38,423 bases of DNA from Gemmatimonadota bacterium. GTDB taxonomy: Bacteria > Gemmatimonadota > Gemmatimonadetes > Gemmatimonadales > Gemmatimonadaceae. The stretch spans positions 1-38,423 of the forward strand of contig VHBQ01000027.1 in NCBI GenBank assembly GCA_016871855.1. Direction: 5' to 3'. Of this stretch, positions 25,428 to 34,557 are shown one piece after another. The stretch's first letter is position 1, and each line of letters starts with the position of its first letter. The position numbers and the translations under genes are program-made. Under the pieces are notes generated by a model. It did not search any database. It saw only the letters and a program-made list of their open reading frames with translations, and was not told where the DNA came from.

Positions 25428-26309
25428 ATGCCTGCCCTGAAGCTCTCCGGCATCCTCGGCCCCGTCACCACGCCGTTCAGCGCCACCGAGGCGCTTGATC
25501 TCAAAGGGCTGACCTCCAACATCCGCTCTCACCTCGCGCACGGGTTGCAGGGGATCGTCGTGTGCGGCTCCACCGGAGAAGCCGCGCTGCTGGACGAGAT
25601 GGACCGCAACCACCTGGTGGAATCGGCGCGCCAGGCCGTCCCGTCGGACCGGCTGCTGCTGATGGGAACGGGAGCGGAGTCGACGCGGCAATGCGTCACG
25701 CGATGCCGCGACGCGGGGGCGCGCGGCGCTGACGCCGTGCTGGTCGTCGCCCCGCACTATTACGGCCCGCAGATGACAATGGACGCCGTGCGCGCGCACT
25801 ACCTGCGCGTGGCCGACGAGAGTCCGGTGCCGGTGGTGCTGTACAACATCCCCAAGTACATGCATTTCCGGCTGGAGCCCGATGTCGTCGCCGAGCTCTC
25901 AATGCACGAGAACGTCGTGGGCATCAAGGACAGTTCGGGTGATCTTGCGCTGCTGGAGGGATACCTGCAGGCGCAGGGCGCGTCGTTCACCGTGATGACC
26001 GGCAACGGTGGCCAACTCCTGCCTGCGCTGCAGGCCGGGGCGCGCGGTGGCATCCTCGCCGTTTCGCTGTTCGCCGCAGGGCTATGCGTGGACGTGTACG
26101 AGGGTTTCCGCTCGCGTGACCTTCAGCGAGCGACGGCGGCGCAGGAGAAACTGAAGCCGATGGCCAGCCAGATCGTGGCCGGGCTGGGCGTGGCCGGCGT
26201 GAAGGCGGCGATGGACGCGGTGGGGCTGGTGGGCGGGCCGGTGCGGATGCCGCTGACGGCGCTGACGGCCGAGCAGCGTCGAACCGTCCAGGCGCTGCTC
26301 GGCGGGTGA
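25428..26309 (+). CDS. DapA/NanA-family aldolase (dihydrodipicolinate synthase-like)
   Basis: Schiff-base lyase of the TIM-barrel DHDPS/NAL family. It has 293 residues. The pyruvate-binding GSTGE is at 47-51, the catalytic Tyr is 139 (YNIPKY) and the Schiff-base Lys is 167 (GIKDSSG). True dihydrodipicolinate synthases usually read YN(V/I)PxRT after the Tyr; here it is YNIPKYMHF, lacking the Arg that binds aspartate semialdehyde. An alternative such as 4-hydroxy-2-oxoglutarate or 2-keto-3-deoxy-sugar-acid aldolase is therefore as likely as lysine synthesis. A terminator follows after 45 bases. Confidence 0.88.
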   Translation: MPALKLSGILGPVTTPFSATEALDLKGLTSNIRSHLAHGLQGIVVCGSTGEAALLDEMDRNHLVESARQAVPSDRLLLMGTGAESTRQCVTRCRDAGARGADAVLVVAPHYYGPQMTMDAVRAHYLRVADESPVPVVLYNIPKYMHFRLEPDVVAELSMHENVVGIKDSSGDLALLEGYLQAQGASFTVMTGNGGQLLPALQAGARGGILAVSLFAAGLCVDVYEGFRSRDLQRATAAQEKLKPMASQIVAGLGVAGVKAAMDAVGLVGGPVRMPLTALTAEQRRTVQALLGG

Positions 26310-26320
26310 CGCGGCACGCG

Positions 26321-26349
26321 TTGCCCTCCGGCCGTTCGGTCGGTAGATT
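26321..26349 (+). promoter_or_regulatory. Candidate promoter upstream of purA
   Basis: TTGCCC (26321-26326), 17-base spacer, TAGATT (26344-26349); each hexamer matches the sigma-70 consensus at four of six positions. The predicted transcription start (about 26356) falls on the first bases of the terminator hairpin. Confidence 0.35.
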
Positions 26350-26354
26350 CTATC

Positions 26355-26388
26355 AACGCCCCGCGAGACTGCGCCGGGGCGTTTTTTT
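26355..26388 (+). terminator. Intrinsic terminator after the dapA-like gene
   Basis: A nine-base-pair stem AACGCCCCG / CGGGGCGTT with an 11-base loop, followed by seven Ts. It is the only textbook Rho-independent terminator seen in the window. It lies 45 bases after the dapA-like stop and 40 bases before the purA start. Confidence 0.85.
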
Positions 26389-26428
26389 GTGGCCATCTCG
26401 CCCGCCGGCCCGCCGGCCCGGAGCTGCA

Positions 26429-27709
26429 ATGTTCGACGCGAAAACGCGCGCAATCGTCGTGGTCGGCGCCCAATGGGGCGATGAAGGCAAGGGGAAGCTG
26501 GTGGACGTGATGGCCGAGCGCGCCGATTGGGTGGTGCGCTACCAGGGCGGCGCCAACGCCGGCCACACCGTCCACATCGGCGACCACTCGACCGTGCTGC
26601 ATCAGGTGCCGAGCGGCATCCTGCATCCCGGCGTGCGCTGCGCGATCGGAAACGGCGTGGTGCTCGATCCGGAGACGCTGTTCGTCGAGGTGGACGGGCT
26701 CGTGAAGGACGGCGTGGACGTGTCCGGGCGGCTCTACGTGAGCGACCGCGCGCACCTGGTGATGCCGTACCACAAGCTCGTGGACAAGGAGAGCGCGGCG
26801 AGCCAGAAGATCGGCACGACGGGGCGGGGGATCGGCCCGTGCTACGAGGACAAGATCGCGCGGCGCGGCGTGCGGGTGCTCGACCTCGCCAACCCGGCGC
26901 GGCTGCGCTACCTGGTCGAGGGCGGGACGGAGCACGCGAATCACGTGCTCGCCGGGTTTGGATCGAGCAAGCGGGCGAGTGTGGAGCACACGCTGGAGGC
27001 GCTGGCGCAGCTCGCGCCGCGCCTGCTCCCGCTGAGCGAGGACGTTGGGCTGGCGATCCACCGCGCGCTGAAGACGGGCGCGGCGGTGCTGTTCGAGGGG
27101 GCGCAGGGCTCGCTGCTCGACATCGATCACGGCACCTATCCGTACGTCACGTCCAGCAACACCACGGCGGGCGGCGCGGCGACGGGCGTGGGCATCTCGC
27201 CACGCGCGCTCGACGAGTGCATCGGCGTGGTGAAGGCGTACACGACGCGCGTCGGCGGGGGGCCCCTGCCCACCGAGTTCGACGAGGCGATGGGCGAGCG
27301 GGTGCGGACGCTCGGCAACGAGTACGGGGCGACGACGGGGCGTCCGCGGCGCTGCGGGTGGTTCGACGCCGTGGTGGTGCGCTACGCCGTGCGCGTGAAT
27401 GGGCTGTCGGCGCTGGCGGTGACGAAGCTCGACGTGCTCGACACGCTGGAGAAGATCGGTCTGTGCACAGGGTACCACATCAATGGCGAGCTGGTGACCG
27501 AGTTCCCGGGGGACTTGGCCGATCTGGAGCAGATCCAGCCCCATTACGAGTGGTTCGAGGGGTGGCTGACGTCCACGGCGGCGGCGCGCACGCTGGAAGC
27601 GCTGCCCGCGGCGGCGCGGAAGTACCTCGATCGGATCGAGGCGATCTCGGAGTGCCCGATTCGCTACGTGAGCGTGGGGACGCGGCGGGATCAGATCATC
27701 GGGTTGTAG
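26429..27709 (+). CDS. purA: Adenylosuccinate synthetase
   Basis: Joins IMP and aspartate with GTP, the first step from IMP to AMP. It has 426 residues. The P-loop-like GDEGKGK is at 17-23. NAGHTVHIGD and GTTGRGIGPCYEDK are present, as is the Asp/GTP region TRVGGGPLPTEF. The start is ATG 26429 with GGAG about 6 bases upstream. The frame is open back to 26306, but that would run through the terminator and gives a non-conserved N-terminus. It faces the convergent kinase gene across 79 bases, in which no terminator was recognised. Confidence 0.97.
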   Translation: MFDAKTRAIVVVGAQWGDEGKGKLVDVMAERADWVVRYQGGANAGHTVHIGDHSTVLHQVPSGILHPGVRCAIGNGVVLDPETLFVEVDGLVKDGVDVSGRLYVSDRAHLVMPYHKLVDKESAASQKIGTTGRGIGPCYEDKIARRGVRVLDLANPARLRYLVEGGTEHANHVLAGFGSSKRASVEHTLEALAQLAPRLLPLSEDVGLAIHRALKTGAAVLFEGAQGSLLDIDHGTYPYVTSSNTTAGGAATGVGISPRALDECIGVVKAYTTRVGGGPLPTEFDEAMGERVRTLGNEYGATTGRPRRCGWFDAVVVRYAVRVNGLSALAVTKLDVLDTLEKIGLCTGYHINGELVTEFPGDLADLEQIQPHYEWFEGWLTSTAAARTLEALPAAARKYLDRIEAISECPIRYVSVGTRRDQIIGL

Positions 27710-27788
27710 CGGCCCACTTCGCTGAGGTCAGACGCCGCGCGAAGGCACCCACGGCAAGCAAGTTGGAGGTGCGAGTTGCGTGCTCGGG

Positions 27789-30407
27789 CTACGGCTTGAG
27801 CCGCGACATCCAGTGCTGCACGAGGACCGCGGCGGTGCTCACTGCGTTCATGCGGAGTGCAAAGCGCTGCCCGTCACCGCTCACATCGTACGAGGTGGCC
27901 CACTCGTCGTAGAACGTCTGCGGCGTCCACTCGGCGGCGGCGAAGAGCGTTCTTGGTGCCGTGAACGACGGTTCAGTTCCACCGCTCACTCCGACCACCA
28001 TCACGTGTCCCTCGGGCGACTGGTAGTACAGTTCTCGCCCATCATTGCGCCAGCGCGGCAACCGGCCGCCACTACTCGAAATGCGATGTGGCGCTCCGGG
28101 GCGCAGAAACGGCCGCACCCAGACTTCGAACGTGCCCGTCGCATCTGCCCGGTAGGCGAGCCAACGGTTGTCTGGAGAGAGCGCCCCTTCGTGCACGCTG
28201 AACTTCTCGACGACGACGGGGTTGAGTGTCTTCGCGACGAAGTCGTACTCCCAGATCTCGCCACGCGAGAACATCCAGTCGCTGCCGCTCGTGATCACGA
28301 GGTGACGTCCATCACCGGACCACGACGTGGGCCAGAGGAACTGGCCCGCCTTCGCCACAAGGTGCGAGACCGTGCCGGAAGCGACGTGCGCGACCGAAAT
28401 GCCGGCGACCCCGCCGGAGTCTATTACGGCGAAGGCGATGGCGGTGTCGCGCGGCGACCACGCCGGCGAGAAAACCAATGTAGTCCGAAAGCGGGTGGGC
28501 TCGCTCACGCGCCGATTGAGGTCGAAGATCTTGAGACCGCGCGCATCGCCACCGGCGGCAAGCCATGGTTTGTCGTGCGCGAGCTGGAAGCTCCACGTCC
28601 CGGGGACCGATGCGGAGTCGGTGATGCGACCCGCGCGGTCCGTAATAACGGCGCCGAGGTCGCCCAGGCCCTGCGCGAAGATCAGCGCGCCACTCGCCGA
28701 GGCCGCGTAGGCGAACGTCGTGCTGGTGCGCACCCGACTCGCAATGGGCACGGCCGAGCCGCGCAGCGCGAGGCTCCGCTCGTCGAACCGTTGGGCCCAT
28801 AGCGTATTCTGCGCGTTGTCACTCCACCGCCCGAAGACCGCCAAGCCCGGCCCGACAAGTGTGGGATCTTGGCCGGTCAGAAACGGTTGAATGGCGCCTG
28901 TCTCGAGATCACCGACCACGACGCGGCTGGGGTCGACGGCAAACATGAAGGTGAACAGCACGTGGCGGCCATCGCTGAGGAGCGAAGGGTGCATCGGCGC
29001 CATAATTGCGGCGGAATCGCGCTTGATCGCCAGCGAGCACACCCCGGAAGTGAAGGCGCCGCGATATATGCCCTTCGATGCGGCGACCACGATGACGTCA
29101 GGCGCACCCCAGGCGCCGGAGTGGGGGTACGGCACGGCGCAAAGCGCCTGCGGTGCACCACCCGCGAGGTTTGCGACCCAGACGGTGTCGCGCCGCAAGA
29201 ACGCCAGCCTCGAGCCATCGGGTGAGAAAAAGGGAGCGCGACCCTCCTCGGTGCCGGCCACCGGCTCGGCATAGAGCGTGTCGAGGTGGCGCATCCAGAT
29301 TTGGCGCGTGCCGTGCGGGCCGAGCGCGACAAAAGCAAACCGCTGCCCATCCGGCGACAGCGCACCAAACGACTCCGCTTCGCTGAAGGCGTGTCCCTCC
29401 GGCGGCAGCAGGGTACTGACGGTGATGCCGTGCTCGGGTTCACCGTGCGGACGGAAGGCCATGGCCACCGCGGCAATCGCCATCACGGCGGCAACGCCCC
29501 AAGGGAGGTACGTCGTCCACGCATTAGTCGGTGCAGCAACGTTCGTCGCGGCGCTCACCGACGTGGGCGCGTGGCCGGAGTCGAGTGCCCGCACGAAATC
29601 CGCCGCCGTCGCGTGACGATCTGCGGGGAGCTTGGCGATGGCCGTGAGCACCGCCGCCTCGATCGCCGGGGGCACCGTGTCGCGTCGTGGCCGGATTGGC
29701 TGTGGCGATTCGGTCAACACGCGTGCGACAATCGCCTGCGAGTTCGGGCCGGTGAACGGCGGCTCGCCCGCCAACATCTCGTACAGCACGCATCCCAACG
29801 AGTACACGTCGGTGCGCCCGTCGATGTGCTTGGCCCCGCTCGCCTGCTCCGGGCTCATGTACTGCGGCGTTCCAAGGGAGAGTCCCGTCTGCGTGAGGCG
29901 CGGGCCGCCGGCGTTGCTCACGGCAAGTGCGATGCCGAAGTCCGCGACGAGCGGCGTACCGTCGAGCAGCAGAATATTCTCGGGCTTGATGTCACGGTGC
30001 ACGACGCCGTGACGGTGCGCGTAGTCGAGCGCACTACCCACTTGGCGGGCGATGCGCACCGACTCCTCGATTGGCAGTTCCTGCTCGCGCGCGAGGCGGT
30101 CACGGAGCGTCTCGCCCTCGACGTACGGCATCGCGTACCACAACTGACCGTCGGTCTCGCCAGAGTCGAAAAGCGGAAGGATGTGTGGATGCTGCAGCTG
30201 CGCGGTCACTCGAATCTCGGCCAGGAAGCGCTCGGCGCCGATCACGGCCGCGAGATCAGGATGCACGACCTTGATGGCGACGTGACGGTCGTACTTGAGG
30301 TCGTGCGCGAGGTACACGGTAGCCATGCCGCCGGCGCCGAGCTCGCGCTCAAGGCGGTAACGATCCGCCAACGACCGTTCCAGCTGCGCCCGAACGTCAA
30401 CGCTCAC
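27789..30407 (-). CDS. Ser/Thr protein kinase fused to a PD40/TolB-type beta-propeller
   Basis: Membrane-bound Hanks-type kinase. Numbering from the GTG at 30407 (872 residues): Gly loop GAGGMATV at 24-31, ATP Lys46, HRDIKPEN at 137-144, DFG at 156-158, activation segment SLGTPQYMSPEQA. A single hydrophobic span (about 300-318) follows. The rest, about 540 residues, is a set of repeats such as LSPDGQRFAFVA, FSPDGSRLAFLRR and LSPDNRWLAYRAD, typical of PD40/TolB-like propellers and presumably outside the membrane. This layout is common in Gemmatimonadota and Acidobacteria. The GTG at 30407 has GAGGA seven bases upstream; the frame is open to a GTG at 30443 without a good ribosome-binding site. 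Ligand and targets are unknown. Confidence 0.9.
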   Translation of the reverse strand: MSVDVRAQLERSLADRYRLERELGAGGMATVYLAHDLKYDRHVAIKVVHPDLAAVIGAERFLAEIRVTAQLQHPHILPLFDSGETDGQLWYAMPYVEGETLRDRLAREQELPIEESVRIARQVGSALDYAHRHGVVHRDIKPENILLLDGTPLVADFGIALAVSNAGGPRLTQTGLSLGTPQYMSPEQASGAKHIDGRTDVYSLGCVLYEMLAGEPPFTGPNSQAIVARVLTESPQPIRPRRDTVPPAIEAAVLTAIAKLPADRHATAADFVRALDSGHAPTSVSAATNVAAPTNAWTTYLPWGVAAVMAIAAVAMAFRPHGEPEHGITVSTLLPPEGHAFSEAESFGALSPDGQRFAFVALGPHGTRQIWMRHLDTLYAEPVAGTEEGRAPFFSPDGSRLAFLRRDTVWVANLAGGAPQALCAVPYPHSGAWGAPDVIVVAASKGIYRGAFTSGVCSLAIKRDSAAIMAPMHPSLLSDGRHVLFTFMFAVDPSRVVVGDLETGAIQPFLTGQDPTLVGPGLAVFGRWSDNAQNTLWAQRFDERSLALRGSAVPIASRVRTSTTFAYAASASGALIFAQGLGDLGAVITDRAGRITDSASVPGTWSFQLAHDKPWLAAGGDARGLKIFDLNRRVSEPTRFRTTLVFSPAWSPRDTAIAFAVIDSGGVAGISVAHVASGTVSHLVAKAGQFLWPTSWSGDGRHLVITSGSDWMFSRGEIWEYDFVAKTLNPVVVEKFSVHEGALSPDNRWLAYRADATGTFEVWVRPFLRPGAPHRISSSGGRLPRWRNDGRELYYQSPEGHVMVVGVSGGTEPSFTAPRTLFAAAEWTPQTFYDEWATSYDVSGDGQRFALRMNAVSTAAVLVQHWMSRLKP

Positions 30408-30447
30408 GAGGGGATCCTCGGGCGAAGGGGCGGGGGGCAACACTTCG

Positions 30448-30453
30448 AACCTA
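30448..30453 (-). promoter_or_regulatory. Possible -10 element for the kinase gene
   Basis: TAGGTT on the minus strand. It would give an mRNA start near 30441, leaving a leader of about 34 bases with GAGGA before the GTG at 30407. No clear -35. The rest of the 30444-30625 spacer holds only a weak CTGGG/CCCAG hairpin and nothing else recognised. Confidence 0.3.
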
Positions 30454-30625
30454 TGCTTCCCCGGAACAGGCGGCTAGGCAACAGGCGCCCAGGTCTCGGC
30501 TGGCGGCTCTGGGCGTAGACTCCCAGCCTGCGTTGCGCGAGATTTCCCCCTGACGCCACCGCATCCAGCGGCGGCCCCGAACCTCGGGCACGGCACCCAG
30601 CCGCGCCCCCATCCGGATCACCCTC

Positions 30626-31987
30626 ATGTCCCGCCCCGACGTCCTCGAGAAACTCGTCAGCCTCTGCAAGCGCCGCGGTTTCATCTTCCAATCCTCTGAG
30701 ATCTACGGCGGCGCGGGCTCCGTCTGGGACTACGGCCCGCTGGGCGTCGAGCTCAAGAAGAACGTCAAGGACGCGTGGTGGCACGCGCTGGTCCGTTCGC
30801 GCGATGACGTTGAGGGGCTCGACGCCGCCATCCTGATGCACCCGCGCGTCTGGGAGGCGAGCGGCCACGTGAGCGGCTTCAGCGATCCGCTCGTGGACTG
30901 CAAGGCGTGCAAGGCGCGCTTCCGCGCCGACAAGCTCGAGGACGCGGCCTGCCCGCGGAAGCCGAGCAAGAAGCCGGGCGAGCACGGCGACTGCCAGCTC
31001 ACCGAGCCGCGGCAGTTCAACCTGATGTTCAAGACGTTCATGGGGCCGGTGGAGGAATCGGCGGCCGTCGTCTACCTGCGCCCGGAGACGGCGCAGGGGA
31101 TCTTCGTGAACTTCCTCAACGTGCAGCAGGCGCGCCGCCAGAAAGTGCCGTTCGGCATCGCCCAGATCGGCAAGGCGTTCCGCAACGAGATCACCCCGGG
31201 GAACTTCATCTTCCGCACGCGCGAATTCGAGCAGATGGAAATGCAGTTCTTCGTCGATCCTCAGGCCGCCGAGGGGAAGACGACGGACATGGAGTGGTTC
31301 GAGTACTGGAAGGCCCAGCGCATGGAATGGCACCTCGGACTTGGCCTTGAGCGCGACCGGCTAGAGTTCCACCAGCACGACGCCAAGGAGCTGGCCCACT
31401 ACGCGAAGGCGGCCTTCGACATCCAGTTCGATTTCGGCGGCACGCTCGGTTTCCAGGAGATCGAGGGTGTGCACCACCGCAGCGACTTCGACTTGGGCCG
31501 CCACCAGGAATACAGCAGCAAGCGCATGGAGTACGTGGACCAGGTGGCCAATCGCCGCTACGTGCCGTACGTGATCGAGACGTCGGTCGGCGCCGACCGC
31601 GTGACGCTGGCCCTGCTCTGCAATGCGTACGCGGAGGAGACGGTGCCCGGCGAGACCGAGGGGCGCGTGGTGCTGCATCTCAAGCCATCGCTGGCGCCGG
31701 TGAAGGCGGGGATCTTCCCGCTCACCAAGAAGGACGGCCAGCCCGAGATGGCCGACCGCATCTACCACGACCTCAAGACGCTCTATCCGGTGGACTACGA
31801 CGACGCGGGCTCCATCGGCAAGCGCTACCGCCGGCAGGACGAGGTGGGGACGCCGTTCGGCATCACGATCGACAGTCAGTCCACGCAGGACGGCACCGTC
31901 ACGGTGCGCGATCGCGACACGCTGGCGCAGGACCGCGTGGACGCGACGCAGCTGCGCGGCTACCTCTCGGCGAAGCTCGCCGGCTGA
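30626..31987 (+). CDS. glyS: Glycyl-tRNA synthetase, homodimeric class II type
   Basis: Charges tRNA-Gly. It has 453 residues, the single-chain alpha2 type and not the alpha2-beta2 type. Visible parts are the N-terminal [14 protein letters not shown] with [10 protein letters not shown], a Cys-rich insert (CKAC, residues about 92-95) typical of this type, motif 2 [19 protein letters not shown] (190-208), the following EMQFFVDP, and motif 3 around [14 protein letters not shown]. The gene often carries the symbol glyQS or glyS. No T-box sequence was found upstream. A peptidase gene follows after 7 bases. Confidence 0.96.
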   Translation: MSRPDVLEKLVSLCKRRGFIFQSSEIYGGAGSVWDYGPLGVELKKNVKDAWWHALVRSRDDVEGLDAAILMHPRVWEASGHVSGFSDPLVDCKACKARFRADKLEDAACPRKPSKKPGEHGDCQLTEPRQFNLMFKTFMGPVEESAAVVYLRPETAQGIFVNFLNVQQARRQKVPFGIAQIGKAFRNEITPGNFIFRTREFEQMEMQFFVDPQAAEGKTTDMEWFEYWKAQRMEWHLGLGLERDRLEFHQHDAKELAHYAKAAFDIQFDFGGTLGFQEIEGVHHRSDFDLGRHQEYSSKRMEYVDQVANRRYVPYVIETSVGADRVTLALLCNAYAEETVPGETEGRVVLHLKPSLAPVKAGIFPLTKKDGQPEMADRIYHDLKTLYPVDYDDAGSIGKRYRRQDEVGTPFGITIDSQSTQDGTVTVRDRDTLAQDRVDATQLRGYLSAKLAG

Positions 31988-31994
31988 GGGCGCG

Positions 31995-33548
31995 ATGCCT
32001 CGGCGGATGGACGACGGCCTCGACGCGCTGCGGGAGCGCGGCGAGGCCTTTCTCGTGGAGCTCTCGCGCGAGTTCTACGAGGCGCACGCCGGCCTGAAGG
32101 GTGAGGCCCAGCTGCAGCCGATCTTCGCGCGGCACGCGGCGGCGTTCGACGACGAGGCGCTGGCGCTGGTGCGCGAGCGGTTCGCCGCCGCGACGACCGG
32201 CAGCGAGGCGCAGCGTTCAGCGCGGATGCTCCTCGATTGGCTCGTCGAGTCGCGATGTGGACGCGTGCTCGCGCCGCTCGAGGAGCGCGAGATCGCGTGG
32301 GAAGGGACGGCGACGATCACGCTTCCCGACGGAACGGTGGAGCCGTACCAGCGCGCGGCCATCACGATCGCCAACACGCGCGACAAGCGCGCCCGCCAGG
32401 TGTTGGACGACGCACGGGCCTCGCTCGTGGAGCGAGAGCTTGCGCCGCTCAAGCTGGAACGCCTGCAGCGCGAACACGAGGTCGTGCAGTCGCTGCGCTT
32501 GGGCACGGGAACGGGCACCGCACCGGTCGGCGACGGGTATATCGCGACGTGGGAGGCGCTCAGCGGGTTCGCCATCCGCCCGCTGCGCGATGCCTGTGCG
32601 CAGTTCCTGCGCGACACGCAGGCGATGTGGGATGATGTGCTTCCCGAGTTCCTCCAGCGCGGACTGGGGCTGTCGCCGGCCGACGCGACGCGCGCCGACG
32701 CGATCGCGCTGATGCGCGCGCCGGAGTTCGACGGAGCGTTCGGGGCCGAGTCGCTGGAGCGCGAAGTGCGCCGCCAGGTGACGGAGATGGGAGCCAGCCC
32801 GGATGCGCACGGTCGCGTGGTCTTCGACACGGGCGAGCGCCCCGGAAAGCGGGCGCGCGCATTCTGCTCGCCGGTGCGCATCCCCGACGAGGTCTACCTG
32901 GTGTTGCGGCCGCACGGCGGCCAGAACGACTGGACGACCTTCATGCATGAGTTGGGGCACGCGCTGCATTTCGCGAACATGGGGCGCGACCTCCCGTTCG
33001 AGCAGCGCTGGCTGGGCGACAACTCGGTCACCGAAGGCTACGCGATGCTCTTCGACCATCGCCTGAAAGACCGTGGCTGGCTGCTGCGCTACACCGCGCT
33101 CGGCAAGAACGACCTGCGGTGGTATCTGCGCGTGGCGGCGTTCGAGGAGCTGCAGTTCCTGCGGCGATACTGCGCCAAGCTGATCTACGAGGTCGAGCTG
33201 CACGGCGGCGGCACGCCGTGGGCGTCGCTCCCTGATCGCTATGTGGAGACGCTGAGCGGCGCGACGGGCTTCCGCTACCAGCGCGCCGACGCGTTCCTGG
33301 ATGTGGATCCGAGATTCTATGCGGCCCGCTACCTGCGCGCGTGGCAGCTGCAGGCCGTGCTCAACGCCGCGTTGCGGGAGCAGTTCAATGAGGACTGGTG
33401 GCGAAATCCGCAGGCCGGCCCGTGGATCGAGGCCGAGCTCTTCGGCCACGGACAGCGGGAGCTGGCGACAGAGCTCGCCGGGCGCGTCGGGGCCGGGGCG
33501 CTGAGTTTTGGGCCGCTGTTGAGCGCGATAGAGGGGATGATGGAGTGA
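31995..33548 (+). CDS. M3-like zinc metallopeptidase (gluzincin)
   Basis: A 517-residue protein, mostly helical. The zinc motif HELGH is at 318-322 (His318, Glu319, His322), and the third ligand is probably Glu347 in VTEGYAMLFD, 25 residues later as in the M3 thimet oligopeptidase family. Usual M3 members are 600-700 residues, so this is a compact or divergent relative. There is no signal peptide or membrane span, so it is probably cytoplasmic. The start could be MPRR (31995) or MDDG (32007). It is likely cotranscribed with glyS. Substrate unknown; oligopeptide trimming is the family role. Confidence 0.8.
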   Translation: MPRRMDDGLDALRERGEAFLVELSREFYEAHAGLKGEAQLQPIFARHAAAFDDEALALVRERFAAATTGSEAQRSARMLLDWLVESRCGRVLAPLEEREIAWEGTATITLPDGTVEPYQRAAITIANTRDKRARQVLDDARASLVERELAPLKLERLQREHEVVQSLRLGTGTGTAPVGDGYIATWEALSGFAIRPLRDACAQFLRDTQAMWDDVLPEFLQRGLGLSPADATRADAIALMRAPEFDGAFGAESLEREVRRQVTEMGASPDAHGRVVFDTGERPGKRARAFCSPVRIPDEVYLVLRPHGGQNDWTTFMHELGHALHFANMGRDLPFEQRWLGDNSVTEGYAMLFDHRLKDRGWLLRYTALGKNDLRWYLRVAAFEELQFLRRYCAKLIYEVELHGGGTPWASLPDRYVETLSGATGFRYQRADAFLDVDPRFYAARYLRAWQLQAVLNAALREQFNEDWWRNPQAGPWIEAELFGHGQRELATELAGRVGAGALSFGPLLSAIEGMME

Positions 33549-33549
33549 T

Positions 33550-33634
33550 AGACGGTGGACGGTTGACGGTGGACGGTGGATGGTGGATGGTCGCGCGGCT
33601 TTCTCTACCGTCTGCCGTCTACCGTCCACCGTCA
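33550..33634. repeat. GACGGTN heptamer palindrome upstream of the aminotransferase gene
   Basis: The largest copy. The left arm (33550-33590) has GACGGTG, GACGGTT, GACGGTG, GACGGTG and two degenerate GATGGTG units. A central spacer of about 13 bases follows, then the right arm (33604-33634) of ACCGTCT/CCGTCC units ending ACCGTCAC. It can form a long hairpin. It starts directly at the peptidase stop codon. Confidence 0.85.
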
Positions 33635-33656
33635 CTCCCTCCCACGCCAATCACAG

Positions 33657-33662
33657 TAAATT
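33657..33662 (+). promoter_or_regulatory. Possible -10 element for the aminotransferase operon
   Basis: TAAATT, 28 bases before the ATG at 33691, with GAGG between. It is one of the few AT-rich stretches in the area. No convincing -35 was found. Confidence 0.3.
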
Positions 33663-33690
33663 CAAACGGCACTAATTCGAGGCTCAACCC

Positions 33691-34554
33691 ATGATCATGT
33701 ACCTCAACGGCCAGTTTCTCCCCCGGGAACAGGCGCTCATCCCGGTGGAAGATCGCGGCTTCATCTTCGGCGACGGCATCTACGAAGGCGTCCGCGCCGT
33801 GGGCACGAAGATGTTCGAGTGGGCGTGGCACGCCGACCGGATGGAGAACGGGTTGAAGGGGCTGCGCATCAACTTCAATCGCGCGCAGATCGACGCGCTC
33901 GAGGCGGTCTGCGAGCGGCTGGTGCAGGACAACGGCCTCACCGACGGCGAGGCGTTCCTCTACCTCGAGGTGTCGCGCGGCGCGGCGCCGCGGACGCACT
34001 TCTTCCCGCCGGCCACCGTGCCGCCTACGGTCTTCGTCTCGGCGTCGAAGCTCGTCGTGCCGCGCAAGATGCGTGACGAGGGCTGCTCGGCCGTGACGTT
34101 CCCCGACATGCGCTGGAAGCGGCGCGACTGGAAGACGGTGAACCTGCTTGGCAACGTGCTGGCCCGCCAAGCGGCCGCGGAAGCCGGCGCGTACGAAGCC
34201 ATCCTGCACGAGGACGGCATCGTCACGGAAGGCGCGGCGACCAACGTCTTTGCCGTGATCGACGGCGTGCTTCGCACGCACCCGCTGGGCGAACGCATCC
34301 TGCCCGGCATCACCCGCATGGTGCTGATGGAGCTCATCGCCGAGCACAAGCTGCCGCTGCGCGAGGAGCCGATTCCGTTCGCCCAGCTCGATGGCGCGTC
34401 CGAGATCTTCGTCTGCGGCTCCACCACGGACGTGACGCCAGTGGTCACGCTCGACGGCAAGCCGGTGGCTGGCGGCAAGCCGGGGCCGATGACGGTGGCG
34501 TTGCGCGACGCGTTTGAGGCGCGGCTGTATCAGGCCGCGGGGACCGCGCGCTAG
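33691..34554 (+). CDS. Class IV PLP aminotransferase, D-amino-acid transaminase-like
   Basis: A fold-type IV PLP enzyme of 287 residues. The PLP Lys is 148 in RDWKTVNLLGNVLARQ, which resembles the D-alanine transaminase signature (KSLNLLxNVLAKQ) more than branched-chain enzymes. Glu180 in TEGAATNVF holds the pyridine nitrogen, and the phosphate loop is around GSTTDVTPV. It may make D-alanine or D-glutamate for the cell wall; aminodeoxychorismate lyase is a less likely alternative. It heads a tight operon with a histidine kinase 3 bases downstream. Confidence 0.9.
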   Translation: MIMYLNGQFLPREQALIPVEDRGFIFGDGIYEGVRAVGTKMFEWAWHADRMENGLKGLRINFNRAQIDALEAVCERLVQDNGLTDGEAFLYLEVSRGAAPRTHFFPPATVPPTVFVSASKLVVPRKMRDEGCSAVTFPDMRWKRRDWKTVNLLGNVLARQAAAEAGAYEAILHEDGIVTEGAATNVFAVIDGVLRTHPLGERILPGITRMVLMELIAEHKLPLREEPIPFAQLDGASEIFVCGSTTDVTPVVTLDGKPVAGGKPGPMTVALRDAFEARLYQAAGTAR

Positions 34555-34557
34555 CGG

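Noticed and set aside
26306-26428. Upstream extension of purA to the first in-frame start
   Set aside because: The extension would translate through an intrinsic terminator and overlap the dapA-like stop, and its residues do not match the PurA N-terminus.
27780-28802. Plus-strand open frame across the kinase-propeller gene
   Set aside because: Antisense to a gene with clear kinase and PD40 motifs; composition is typical of a shadow frame. The same holds for the plus-strand frame at 29286-30518.
30454-30625. T-box riboswitch upstream of glyS
   Set aside because: No T-box core (TGGNACCGCG-like) sequence and no terminator/antiterminator pair; only a weak 5-bp CTGGG/CCCAG hairpin.
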